Source: Emmonsiellopsis sp. PD_33
Taxonomy: Eukaryota; Ascomycota; Eurotiomycetes; Onygenales; Ajellomycetaceae
Length of the DNA stretch: 24,585 bases
Assembly (NCBI GenBank): GCA_032988165.1
Contig: JANTQF010000451.1
Span: 1 to 24,585 of the forward strand
Direction of reading: 5' to 3'
A program made the position numbers and the translations under genes. This document shows, piece by piece, positions 11,002 through 20,780 of the stretch (positions are counted from its first letter, which is position 1; each line of letters starts with the position of its first letter). A model generated the notes under the pieces. The model worked only from the letters and a program-made list of their open reading frames with translations, did not search any database and had not been told where the DNA came from.

Positions 11002-12633
11002 ATGCCACCCGAGGAAAGGAAAGAACTAGCCGCCCTCCCCCCCGAACTATTCCTCAACGTGGCTTCGTTCCTCCCAGTATCTGCTTTGGCTGCATTCTCA
11101 ACGACATGCAGGGCCCTGCATTTCCAACTTGAGCCTTCACTGTATAAGTCAATTGACTGGAACTTTCCTTTTCGAAATCGTGAGGAAGCAACCCCTGAAT
11201 ATCTTTTGTTACGGACCCTGTTGCGACGCCCTCTCTTAGCATCCTATATTAAATCGGTATCAATTCATGCTCCCTCCTATAGACACTCCTCTTTCTATTC
11301 CTCCTCCTCTGAGCAGGACCAAGTTATTGGGGAACTGTGTGTGCCGTTCCCGAAAAAATTTGAATGGCCCGCTCGCTCGGGGGACCCTGGCGCAATGACG
11401 GTGTTGCTCCTCTTTCGTTTGCGCCATCTTAATGTGCTCGTGCTTCATCCTGAAATTTCAAGTTCAGTGTCCCGTTTGATCAGGTTCGACGGATGTTTGT
11501 CTGAAATAGGCAGATGTCTTTTTACTTATCCTTATTTCCAGCAATTAAAGGAAGTTTATCTGCCTAATACTTACGACGTCGACTCCATTGTCTATGATAG
11601 GCAGGAAATTGTCAGAATCCTGCCAAACTTACCATTCCTCGAAGTCCTTGACATCTTTTTGCGCGATACTATTGAAAGTCCGTTAGATCTCTTCAGTCAA
11701 GTTCCCTTTCAGCTCCCAAGATTGAGAACACTAGGTATCGTTAACAGCGACTACGACACGGAGACTGCTACATGCCTGTTCTGCGCAGCACCAAACCTAG
11801 TTACCTTAGAGTACTATCTTTCACAGGATATAATTGAGAGCTCTCACGCGAGACTTTACTGGGCCAAATGGGCGTATCTGATGGCATCGCTGAAAGCAGT
11901 GTCGAAAACATTCAAAAGCCTCACAATTTCAACTATGGGATCGGATCGTGACCATCCTCTGAAAATTTTGCAGCCGTCAGATTTCGAATACAACGCTTGG
12001 GAGATGCAAGGACTGTTGAGCTCGTTAAACTCCCTCGATGTTCTTGAAAGACTGGACGTTCCTATCTTTGCCCTCCTTGGGCCCAGACCGAACTTCTCCA
12101 CCAACAAGCTCCGAGATATTCTTCCAAGCAGCCTACGGGAACTTTGTATAAGAGATGACCTAAATTATGGCAAGGCTTTCAACTGGGACCCGCGTCTATC
12201 CTTGGACGAATTTTGGCACAGTCACGATATCCTCGAACAACTACGAGACTACCTCCCCAATCGCTCACATAACATCCAAGGCAAATACCCCGCACCGTCG
12301 TTGAGGAAACTTTCTCTGAGAACGCGTCCGGCTACCTCATGGAGCAATGATGATTTAGCAACCCTTCAGGATATCTGTCGCGGGGCAGGGGTGACGTGCA
12401 CTGTCCTTGAAAGACTAGATGAGGAAGACTACTGTGATAACGGAAGATATTGCGGGGCGTGTACTCCTGGGGATGAACCTGAGTCCGACTGGACGGAAAA
12501 GCGGTGCTATTATGTGAAAGAGGTCTTCATATACGACCCCTCTGACTCCACGCCAATGCCCAAGGATTCCGGCCGAGAGTATAAATCCCGGGTTTTTCAC
12601 CAGTCAGGGCGAGTCGTCCCATACCAGGAATGA
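11002..12633 (+). CDS. F-box domain protein
   Basis: A single uninterrupted frame of 543 residues. The F-box is at the N-terminus, about residues 9-50, with the LPPELFLNVASFLP core followed by a conserved-type STTCRALH segment. It is predicted to bind Skp1 and bring substrates to an SCF ubiquitin ligase. The middle (about 130-400) has Leu-rich segments, such as LPFLEVLDIFL and SLRKLSL, that could form irregular leucine-rich repeats for substrate binding. This is typical of large, rapidly evolving fungal F-box families. The C-terminus has a small Cys-rich patch (YCGACTPG) of unknown role. There is no membrane segment. The start is the first in-frame ATG, directly after a TTCCCAG tract. The substrate is unknown. 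Confidence 0.88.
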   Translation: MPPEERKELAALPPELFLNVASFLPVSALAAFSTTCRALHFQLEPSLYKSIDWNFPFRNREEATPEYLLLRTLLRRPLLASYIKSVSIHAPSYRHSSFYSSSSEQDQVIGELCVPFPKKFEWPARSGDPGAMTVLLLFRLRHLNVLVLHPEISSSVSRLIRFDGCLSEIGRCLFTYPYFQQLKEVYLPNTYDVDSIVYDRQEIVRILPNLPFLEVLDIFLRDTIESPLDLFSQVPFQLPRLRTLGIVNSDYDTETATCLFCAAPNLVTLEYYLSQDIIESSHARLYWAKWAYLMASLKAVSKTFKSLTISTMGSDRDHPLKILQPSDFEYNAWEMQGLLSSLNSLDVLERLDVPIFALLGPRPNFSTNKLRDILPSSLRELCIRDDLNYGKAFNWDPRLSLDEFWHSHDILEQLRDYLPNRSHNIQGKYPAPSLRKLSLRTRPATSWSNDDLATLQDICRGAGVTCTVLERLDEEDYCDNGRYCGACTPGDEPESDWTEKRCYYVKEVFIYDPSDSTPMPKDSGREYKSRVFHQSGRVVPYQE

Positions 12634-13543
12634 GGAAACCTCTTCCAACATTCCTTTAACTCCCAAGAACCCACCAGCACAAGACCAACTTGATATGACT
12701 ATTTGCTCTAAAACCTTCGGTTTACATTCTTATTTCCTTGATACCCTTTACATTTATTTTGCAACACATGGGCTTGCGTCTTATTGCTTTCCTATTTTAC
12801 TTAATTATCTTTAATTATTTACTTTTTTTTTTGCCAACGAACTCACCGTATCCATCTCAACATTTCGGAAACACTACTCTTACTTCTTCAATTGACTCCC
12901 GTCCCAACCCCCCTAAAACACTAATACCCCCTCGCATATCAAAACAACCAACCCATCCACCCTCTCCCCCCCTTTCCTACTCCTTTTCCCCCCCAAGTCC
13001 TGCAAATTTGTCTACACGCTAGTCTTTCGGGATTTCTCAGCACAACCCCTGCAAATGCCAGCAATTATTCAAACGATTTGTTCCCTCCCGAAGATCGAGA
13101 AGTTGAAGCTATAGATACTTAGTAGCTACTAGAGAGACAGAAAGATAGATCTGCAGAGGGGGAGAAGGAACAATGAATCGTTTCACCCCATGCAGAATAG
13201 GGATTACCATTCAAACAAGAATGGGATAATTTGCTAAGATGACATTTTCATCCTTGGGTCGTATTAGTCTATTTTATTTTAATTCATACGGTTGCGCTGC
13301 GGAGAGATTTTGACTTTTTGCATGTCAAGCTGATCTTAGCGCGTCTTTGACATAAGCGGGAAATGAGACGAAAAAGAACGAGAGACTTTTACGTCCTCAA
13401 CTCTATTTTCCCAATAAAACTTATTTTATTTTATTATTTATCTCAACCATCAGGGGATATCAAAGAAAAAATGACACCAATCAAAACGTCGCTAGTCCAT
13501 AATAGCTTCTCAAGTAGATCCAACGCTCAATCATAACTGCCTC
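12634..13543. other. Convergent intergenic region, AT/pyrimidine-rich
   Basis: The region lies between the F-box stop and the PMI stop. It holds T-rich stretches (about 12780-12835), a C/T-rich tract with several C runs (about 12895-13000) and AT-rich blocks near 13270 and 13410-13445. The 94-codon frame at 12738-13022 is translated low-complexity sequence (Pro/Ser-rich) and I do not call it a gene. Confidence 0.5.
13412..13440 (-). terminator. Probable polyadenylation signal region of the PMI gene
   Basis: Read on the minus strand, this A/T block contains several overlapping AATAAA/AAATAAAA units about 105-130 nt downstream of the PMI stop. That composition fits fungal A-rich positioning elements. 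The cleavage site itself cannot be seen. Confidence 0.4.
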
Positions 13544-15180
13544 TCACAAATGCCCATTAATAACATCCTCATTCCGATCCAGCTCGCAAAATGCCTTGAA
13601 AGTAGTAAAGGGCACCTCATCGCCGGCCTCCGCCGTGCTCTCAAGGACACATTCAGCCGTTGCGCCGACGAAAAACACATATCCTTCCTTCACTTCCTCG
13701 GTCTTGGCGGGTCCGACGCTGATCTTCCCCTGGCCGCTAGTGCAGATGATGATGCTAGGCCCGTTAATCGCTTCGAACGTGACCTTGGCACCGCGGCGTT
13801 TCAGATCGGTCTTGACGACTGCGAATTCCTCGATAGGCGGGTCATAGAGGAGTGCGGAGGAGTTGCTTGAGTAGGCGGTTGTGTTGAGGGTCACGTAGGG
13901 GTATTCTGTCGGCTCCATTTTTTGCTCCTCGATGGGGGCGTAGTTATATGTCAGCATGTCGGTCAGCGTAGACACGTCTTTGAATTTTGGCGTGAAACCG
14001 GCGCGAACGACGTTGTCCGAGGACGCCATGCATTCGATGATGTCTCCAGAGATATACGCGTGGATGTCGTCGGCTTTGAGGAACATTGCTTCGCCGGGGG
14101 AGAGTTTGATGAAGTTTAGGAAGAAGAAGACGAAGAGGCCGATGTCGTTCGGGAACTGGTCGTTTAGCCGGATGGCTATCGCAGCTAGTTCGTCGGGGTT
14201 GGCGGGGTTCGTAGAGGGGGAGGCCTCAGAGGTAGCAAATGTGCTTGGGGAAGATTTGGCCGCAGAAATGAGCTTCTCCGCAGCGGAGGAAATAGCTTCT
14301 GGCGTGGAATTCATTAGGGTGGTAAATACGGCCCGGAGAGCGGCCTTGTTCTTCTCCGTGGTATCAGGATCATCGGACTGCTCTTGGCCGCTGACTGCGT
14401 TTTCAAATGTCTCGGCAGCTTGAGCCCCAACTAGTTCCCGAAGGGGTTCAACAGCACGTAGGAAATGTACGATCTCCGCCAAAGGGCGGAAACCACAGAG
14501 GCCCTCGAACGGCGTAACCGCAATGGTCATTTCTGGTTTGTGGTTGTCATCTGCCAAACATGTTAACCGTGATATCTTCCCAGGTCTATTGTGGAGAGCC
14601 ACTAACCAGGGTAGTTACGGGGATCCCTTTCGTGGAGGGTAGCTGCAAGTCGCTTGTTTGGGTGGGCTTGGATGGAGAGGGCTTTGCGGATAGAGAGTAC
14701 TTTGAAAAGGAATGGTAATTTGCCCCCATATCGGGCAGCAATCTCTTGAGACATCAACGCCTGGTTGTCTTGGACGAGGTCGAGTAAACTTCTCTGGGTT
14801 TCGACATCCTTGGAGGGGAGGGAAGGGTGGGTGCCCATCCAGAGCTGGCAGAGGTAAAATAAGTGTCAGCATTGAAACAATAAATCCAATTCAACCGAGC
14901 CAAACTAAACATACCTCAGCATATGGTCTCTCATCCTGGATGGAGAAGTCTGCAGGGGCGCTGGCCGCGGCATACTTAGCTGCAGCGGACCCTTGGCCGA
15001 GCTTGCCTAGAGGGCATCAGTAGGAAACAGAGGTAGATTGGACAAACGAAGGCAAAAATACCCCAGTCGTAGCTGTTGACGCCTGGTCAAAGAGAGTCAG
15101 TATGTGAGTAATGAGCAATTGGTGCGGCGGAGGCTGGCATCAAACTCACCGCATTGGAGGCGGATGAGGGGCACCTGCAT
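13544..15180 (-). CDS. PMI40: Mannose-6-phosphate isomerase (type I, zinc-dependent)
   Basis: The enzyme interconverts fructose-6-phosphate and mannose-6-phosphate in the cytosol. This is the entry step to GDP-mannose for N- and O-mannosylation, GPI anchors and cell-wall mannan. Exons on the minus strand are 15180-15150, 15082-15062, 15006-14915, 14844-14607 and 14550-13544, in phase, 462 residues, matching fungal type I PMI. The N-terminus reads CGVNSYDWGK. The zinc ligands are visible: Q107 and H109 (SIQAHPNK), E134 (NHKPEM) and H291 (DDIHAYISGD). The active-site segment ASSDNVVRAGFTPK follows. Exon 2 is only 21 nt, so automatic annotation may skip it. A Ser/Ala/Pro-rich linker near residues 215-230 is more variable than the rest. 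The gene is divergent from SGF29 across a 278-bp spacer. Confidence 0.95.
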
Positions 15181-15458
15181 GGTGGACAAGGAGAGCTGCG
15201 GGTTGTGGTTGCTGCGAGAAGGGAGACAAAATGGTAAGCGGCAATGGGGCTGTTTCTAGCTGAGAGAAACCTCCAGGATCTTGGTATAAAGCTCTCAACC
15301 GACACAATCCACCCGCAGTTTGCAGCGATTCAAGGACTGACGTTGAAGTTGACGTTGACGCTGGGCATCTCCCCCGCTTACTCAGCGCCACGTGACATCC
15401 CGCCCCGTGACCCCACCAAGCCCTAACGCCCAGCTAACCAATCAAGCAACCGCCCAAC
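15181..15458. promoter_or_regulatory. Short divergent promoter with CACGTG and CCAAT motifs
   Basis: These 278 bp separate the PMI ATG (minus) from the longest SGF29 frame (plus). A CACGTG palindrome is at 15389-15394, extended to CACGTGAC, and a CCAAT is at 15438-15442. The CCAAT is only 17 nt before the ATG at 15459, closer than is usual. This mildly favours the downstream SGF29 start at 15963. Confidence 0.45.
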
Positions 15459-17726
15459 ATGCCCAATCAAACTCCTGCGACGCCAAATAAGGCCGATGAT
15501 ATGCCTGTCCCGGCCCGTCAGACCCAAGCCACCAGTCCCACGGTTCTCGCGGAGGCATCTCTTTCTGCTGCGCCACTGGTACCGCCGGCTTCCTCGCCTT
15601 CGTCACGGTCCGACTTGACCCAACCCCGCCTGCTCGACACCCCAAACCTGGCCCGGGAAGAAGCGGCCCAGCAAAGCGCAGAGGCTCAATCCCAACTACA
15701 GACGCATGACATCAGCCAGGGTTCAAATGCTGCTGCTCATGTCCCATTTCCTGTTGAATACTCCCCACCCTTCTTCAACCCTCGTGCTACGAGATCACAG
15801 AAGGTTCCTTATCACCTGATTCTTCCCGAGACCGAGTGGGAGGCTCTTGATATCTCCAAGGCCAAAGGTGCTGCTGTCCCGAAGCCGAAGCCCAAGGTTG
15901 AGACCAAGCCAAAATCGCAGCCGAAGCCGGTACTTGAATCAAGCCCCAAATCCGAAGGCACCATGTCGCGAAACAGGGCAAGAGGCCCTCCAGGCAGGGA
16001 CAACGGCGCAACCAACGAAGAGGTCGACCTGTGGAACCGCATCTGCCACGACGTGCACAAGGCCCGTGAGAAATACGATAAGCAAACGGCTTTGGCCCAG
16101 CAAATCATGCCTGTACTCGACAATATCAAAAAAGGCGGCAACAGTGAGTACATCTTTTTTACGTCATTTTATTTTGGAGGAGAACTTCGCCAGTCAAATC
16201 GGAGTCAGAATAAGCTTGTCTGAGTTTCCACCCTTCTCCTTAAACTCTGCTTCCCTCTTCATTTCCCGCCCTCCCCCTCCCCCAACCTCTATTTTCTTCG
16301 TTTGGACATTGTCATCTCCCTTAAGAACCTGCCACGCTTTTGAGAAGGCTCAACCCCCTCAACAGTCAACATCATCTGTCTTGTCTAGTTGGTTTATTCT
16401 GTCTTAAGCTCCGCGAGGCTCAGACTAAAACCATTTCACCCCCAACCTACTAACGTGGTCAACTCCGTTTAAATAACATGGAGGTGCCATTTGCAAATTT
16501 CCGTCTGCCTCGGTGGCTGCCAGGGCCACTGGGAGGGCGCCAATTTCCCCTGTTTGCCGTACTTGTTATCCTCTTTCCGCTCGTATATGCACGCTTCATG
16601 CTCGCATTCCTTAATTTCACCGAATATCTTAGCCATCTCCATCCCATGGCATACCAAATGTTTGACCCCGAGAACATGCTCAAGATACTTCTTTATGTTA
16701 TACTTCTGTCTGCCATAGCATTTGATTTCCCATTCGAATGGTTTCCGGGAGCGTTTGGCCCGCCATTTTGGGAATAAATTGCACCTTCTGGATTACGCTA
16801 CACTGGAGCAGTTACGTCAGCCACAGTACTGCCTGTGCATATGTCTGTCGTATCTCACTAACAGAATGTACAGATGCAACCTTGGCTCAACTCGACGAAC
16901 TTGAGCCGCTCTATCGTCAAACGTCCCGGGCGTGTGAAGATGAAGTATCGACGCTAGCCGAGATGCTAGGCGATAGGACTTCTGGAGTACAGGGCAATCT
17001 CGAAGTACTGATGGCCCTACGAACTCACACGGAAACGAAACAGCGAAAGAGAAAGGGAGACACCGACAACTCGGCCACCGATTCCCCGGCTCCGTCGGTC
17101 CCCCCGGTATCCGATAAACTTAGCAGAGTCAAAAGCAGCGCCCAGCGCAGCACCAGTGTTTCTAGCAGCCAGACCCGCGAAGCACGAGAGGCTCTTTCTG
17201 CCAAGGGTGAAGCCGGTGCGGAAGGAATGAAAAGCACAACTGGAGACAAAACTGACCGTCTCTTTGTCGGCGCCGAGGTGGTTTTCAAACACAACAAGAA
17301 GCAGCAAGGCGTTGAAGGTGAAGGTATACAATGCATCATCCAAAGTATCTCTGGAGAGGGCGCCAAAAAGCGGTAAGCTCAAGCAACAGTAACAAACGAA
17401 TCTACGAATCTGGTTTTTGTTTGATCACTAACAACTGCCCAAGGTACGACGTGCAAGATCCTGTTCCTGAAAACGCAGACCAAGGAGCGGTCTATAAGAC
17501 CACGGCAGCTTCGTTGATCCCCATCCCGCAAGTGGGCGCAGCCCTGCCCCATTTTGTTCCTGGAAAGCAGGTGCTTGCTAGATATCCGGAGACTACCACA
17601 TTTTACCGCGCCGAGGTGATGGCTGCCAAGAAGGACGTTTATCGGTTGAGGTTTGAGGGCGAGGAGGAGAATGACAAGGAGACGGAGGTTGACCGGCGGT
17701 TTGTACTCGACATCCCCGGCAGGTAA
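15459..17726 (+). CDS. SGF29: SAGA-associated factor 29, tandem-Tudor histone reader
   Basis: Sgf29 is a SAGA subunit that binds H3K4me2/3 through a C-terminal tandem Tudor domain and promotes H3 acetylation in the nucleus. Exons 15459-16143, 16874-17372 and 17444-17726 join in phase to 488 residues. The recognisable core starts at residue 169 (MSRNRARG, nt 15963), followed by the helical region with DLWNRICHDV. The tandem Tudor spans about 356-488, with VGAEVVFKHNKKQQ, YPETTTFYRAEV and the ending RRFVLDIPGR. Residues 1-168 are Pro/Ala/Ser/Gln-rich and then Lys/Pro-rich, and are not typical of the family. The frame is open, but the real start may be the ATG at 15963 with a CACC context, giving 320 residues. 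Intron 1 is 730 nt and contains an ORF (separate entry). Function is firm; the start is uncertain. Confidence 0.9.
16478..16777 (+). CDS. Intron-nested ORF, predicted two-pass membrane protein, unproven
   Basis: A 99-codon ATG-to-stop frame lies wholly inside SGF29 intron 1, on the same strand. It encodes a basic, Pro-rich N-terminus (FRLPRWLPGPLGG), a hydrophobic segment at about residues 24-46 (FPLFAVLVILFPLVYARF), a hydrophilic loop and a second hydrophobic segment at about 71-83 (LLYVILLSAIAF). It ends in aromatic/Pro-rich sequence. A pyrimidine-rich tract at about 16225-16320 precedes it, as in many fungal promoters. I do not recognise the family. It could be a nested gene, a decayed insertion or a chance frame. 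Confidence 0.3.
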   Translation: MEVPFANFRLPRWLPGPLGGRQFPLFAVLVILFPLVYARFMLAFLNFTEYLSHLHPMAYQMFDPENMLKILLYVILLSAIAFDFPFEWFPGAFGPPFWE

Positions 17727-18429
17727 TTGCGCGACAATCGTGCTTGTTCAACGATATCGGCGTCATGCTGTCCTCCAGTCTTATTTTACGATCGTTTCTT
17801 CTCATTTCTTTTTCTTCTGCTGGGTTTGCTATGGGTTAATGGTGTAGGTGTTGCAGGAATGCATTGGATAACTGATTGGTGCTTGAATGGGAGTTTGTTT
17901 GTCTGTCTGTCTGTCTGTCTTCTGCTGTGCTTCGGATATGGGTTATTGGTTTTCTGGTTGTCGCAGATTGTATTTCTATTAATAATGCCGGTTGGATATA
18001 AGCTCCTCCTATATAGTATGGCCATAGTGATAGTGCAATGGAACAAATATCAGAGCCACATTGTCTCGTCGGGAGACGTCGTCATCTTGTGGAACTCTCT
18101 ATTGTATATGCTACAGCGAGGGGCGAGTTTTCGGCGAATACAACAAAGAATGCGTCCTCAAACAGCGGAGGTACCTGTCCACACAATTTGGCCGGGGTGT
18201 AACTTCGAGACAAAGCGGAGTCGTACCCCGTATGCTGACTCAGCGATGACCGAGGCTCTCCAATTTCCAATATCAAGCGCCGCAGTCCCGCCGACAACCT
18301 CACCCGCTGACCAACCCGTCTACATAAACCCCCCAGATGTCCCTGGTGCACTTTAGGATATAATACATCCGTTGGCGACCCTATGTGCAGTGAACCGGAT
18401 CTGCATCGGACAACAAAAAAAGCAGAACC
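17727..18429. other. Intergenic region / RIB1 leader with short upstream ORFs and a GTCT microsatellite
   Basis: The left half is T/G-rich 3' flank of SGF29 with a (GTCT)5 tract at 17901-17920. The right half precedes RIB1. It contains an ATG at 18246 opening a 36-codon frame that ends at 18356, and an ATG at 18383 out of frame with RIB1 that would overlap its start. Whether either lies in the mRNA depends on the transcription start, which cannot be seen. The long frame across 17727-18356 has no ATG at its head and no domain. Confidence 0.5.
17901..17920. repeat. (GTCT)5 microsatellite
   Basis: Five perfect tandem GTCT units lie in the intergenic region downstream of SGF29. The tract is likely length-polymorphic between strains. 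No functional role is implied. Confidence 0.8.
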
Positions 18430-19857
18430 ATGCCGGACTTCCCCTCCCACGCCTCCCCGTACTTCTCGCCGCAACCCCTCCACCCCAAACAGCCTGTCTC
18501 CGAATACTCGCTCTCCAAGAACCCTCATACTAGCAATGCTCCCACTTCCGCGCCACGGTCACAATCTCAATCGCGATCGCAAACCCGTGAACAATCGCCC
18601 AGCGGCGCCGTTCGCCTCGACTCCCCCAGCAGCGCCGGTCTCGGCGCCGACGACCACCCCCCCCACCATGTGCACTCGGGGATCACAACTCCCGCACTCC
18701 CAGACTCCATAATCTCCCCCTCCTTCACTCCCCCCTCGACCCCCCACAGTCTCGCAGCCGCCTACCTTCCCACCCAGACCTCTCTCCCCACCGGCTCCCA
18801 CGAGCGCCTGACACATGCAAAGCCACCGAAGCTGCTCCCCCGGCTACCAAAGGTAGAATGCGTAGTGCGGGCCCGAATCCCTACGACAACAGGCACGGAA
18901 ATGTTTCTGCATCTGTATCAGAACGATGCGGATAATAAAGAACATTTGGCCATTGTGTTTGGGAATGTGATTCGGAGTCGGAGTTTGGATAGGGTGCGGG
19001 AGGGGGAGACGGAGATGGATCGCATGATTCGTGGTGCGTATGTAGGGAGATTGAGGCCTGGGAGGATTAGTAGTCGGTACGATGAGGAGGAGGGGGTTCG
19101 GCCGCCTTCCTCGCAGGCGCAAACGCAAGCGGAGGGGCAGTTGAATTTCCCCACTACGCCAAACGCGGGCGATGCAGAGCAACAACATACCCAATCAGGC
19201 CAATCACAACCTCAAAAAGCACAACAACAAGCCCCCCTCGTCCGCATTCACTCGGAATGCTACACGGGCGAAACCGCCTGGTCCGCCCGCTGCGACTGCG
19301 GCGAACAGCTCGACGAGGCCGCCCGCCTCATGTCAGAATCTGCCGCCTCTAGCCCCGACTCCCCCGGCGGGGTCATAATATACCTCCGCCAAGAGGGCCG
19401 CGGCATTGGCCTCGGTGAGAAGCTAAAAGCATACAATCTGCAAGATCTAGGCTCGGATACAGTCGAGGCAAATCTGCTATTGCGTCACCCAGCCGATGCG
19501 CGGAGTTATGGACTGGCGACGGCGATGCTGGTTGATTTAGGGCTTGGGGTTGATAATGATAACCAGGCGAATGCAGTTGGTGGTGGCGGGATACGGCTAT
19601 TGACGAATAATCCCGATAAGGTGCTGGCGGTTGAAGGGCCGAATCGGGAGGTCGTGGTGAAGGAGCGGGTGCCAATGATTCCACTGGCCTGGAGGACGGG
19701 CGGACAGAAGGGCATTCGGAGTACGGAGATCGAGGGATATTTGCGGACAAAGGTGAGGATTTTCTTGCTATGCTGCGTTTTCACCTTTTGCTGGGGATAT
19801 TTTACTAATGAATGATCCCATCTACAGATTGGAAAAATGGGCCACATGATTGAATAG
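18430..19857 (+). CDS. RIB1: GTP cyclohydrolase II (riboflavin biosynthesis)
   Basis: The enzyme opens the imidazole ring of GTP, releasing formate and pyrophosphate, as the first committed step to riboflavin, FMN and FAD. Exons 18430-19752 and 19828-19857 give 450 residues. The last exon is 30 nt and encodes the family ending IGKMGHMIE; its intron has an ACTAAT branch site and a CTACAG acceptor. The zinc ligands C277, C288 and C290 are in SECYTGETAWSARCDCGEQL. The catalytic/phosphate-binding segment RQEGRGIGL starts at R320, and NLLLRHPADARSYGLA follows. The N-terminal ~130 residues are Ser/Pro/Thr-rich and look disordered. A Gln-rich insert (about residues 224-272) sits just before the zinc motif. 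These additions are typical of fungal Rib1 and make it much longer than the roughly 200-residue bacterial RibA. Confidence 0.94.
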
Positions 19858-20780
19858 CACATGTCCATATCCATCCCATTCCATTCCATTTCCCGTCCCA
19901 TCCGCTTCTTCCATCCCATTTTCAGTTTTCTACCCTTTTAGATATCCATCTCATCCCTCCGCGGGGGTTCTGCAGGTTCTGCTTTAGAGCGACCGTTCAA
20001 CGTACCATATTCCACCACCTCGATAGTTCTACTTTTATGCTACCTTTGGGACAGGGAAGGGAAAGGGAAAAAAACAAACCCATACATTTTCTATCTATAT
20101 GCTTCACTTTTACCTGTATTTACTCTGACATATTACCCATGTTTTTTAAACGTCGCGCTTAGCTTCTGGTTCTTTTCTTTTCAATTTTCTGCTTGGTTTC
20201 CCATTTGCTCGCATTTGCCGTGTTCAGTTATATATATCCATACCTTTCTGAAAAATCCTATTTTGGCATGTGTCCGAATCTGACCTGCTCTGATCTAGTC
20301 TGATTGTTCAAGCAGAGCGTTGAGCTATGTATTTATACCTACATTAGCCGAATACCTCTCTTATTATGTCACCTCTGTCTGGCCTTGAAGGGTTAATCCT
20401 TTTTGGTCGAGTTTGTTTCTCATACGTGTGCAGTAAGTACGTTCTAAATATATGTTATTGATTGGGTACGATGGTGTAGGCCCTTAGGGGGTGCATATAT
20501 ATTTCCTCCCGATTGTTCAATGGCTTACATCCCATCCATTCTCCTCTATTCTATGCTTTGGAGTTGGGTGATTACTTTTCTATGTAACCTACACCCACGC
20601 ATCTCCGTGTGCGTGAAAGGTACTAGAAACAAAGCTCCAGATAGTAAAAAAGGAAGTGGTATTAAAAGTAGAAAAAAAAATCAAAATCATCATTTCCTTC
20701 CTACTCTCAATCTAACCATACCCCCCCCCCCCCCAGATGAATACACAATCGTATCCCCCAAACACCCCACATCCCACCCC
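19858..20780. other. Convergent intergenic region with simple repeats
   Basis: The region lies between the RIB1 stop and the methyltransferase stop. A degenerate CCATT/CCATCCC tandem tract is at about 19864-19920, in the RIB1 3' flank. T-rich and A-rich polyadenylation-type sequence follows (20040-20240), and a 14-base C run is at 20721-20734. No supported coding frame is seen; the long plus-strand frame from 20520 is low complexity and runs antisense to the methyltransferase. Confidence 0.5.
20721..20734. repeat. C14 homopolymer
   Basis: A run of 14 C lies about 47 bp beyond the methyltransferase stop, outside any coding sequence. It is prone to length error. Confidence 0.8.

Noticed and set aside
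12738..13022. 94-codon plus-strand frame after the F-box gene
   Set aside because: It is T-rich then C/T-rich low-complexity sequence; the product is hydrophobic then Pro/Ser-rich with no domain.
13550..14423. Plus-strand frames across the PMI gene
   Set aside because: They are antisense shadows of the mannose-6-phosphate isomerase coding exon.
17727..18356. 209-codon plus-strand frame between SGF29 and RIB1
   Set aside because: It has no ATG near its head, crosses a GTCT microsatellite and T-rich flank, and has no domain; only the short ATG-started tail is kept as a possible upstream ORF.
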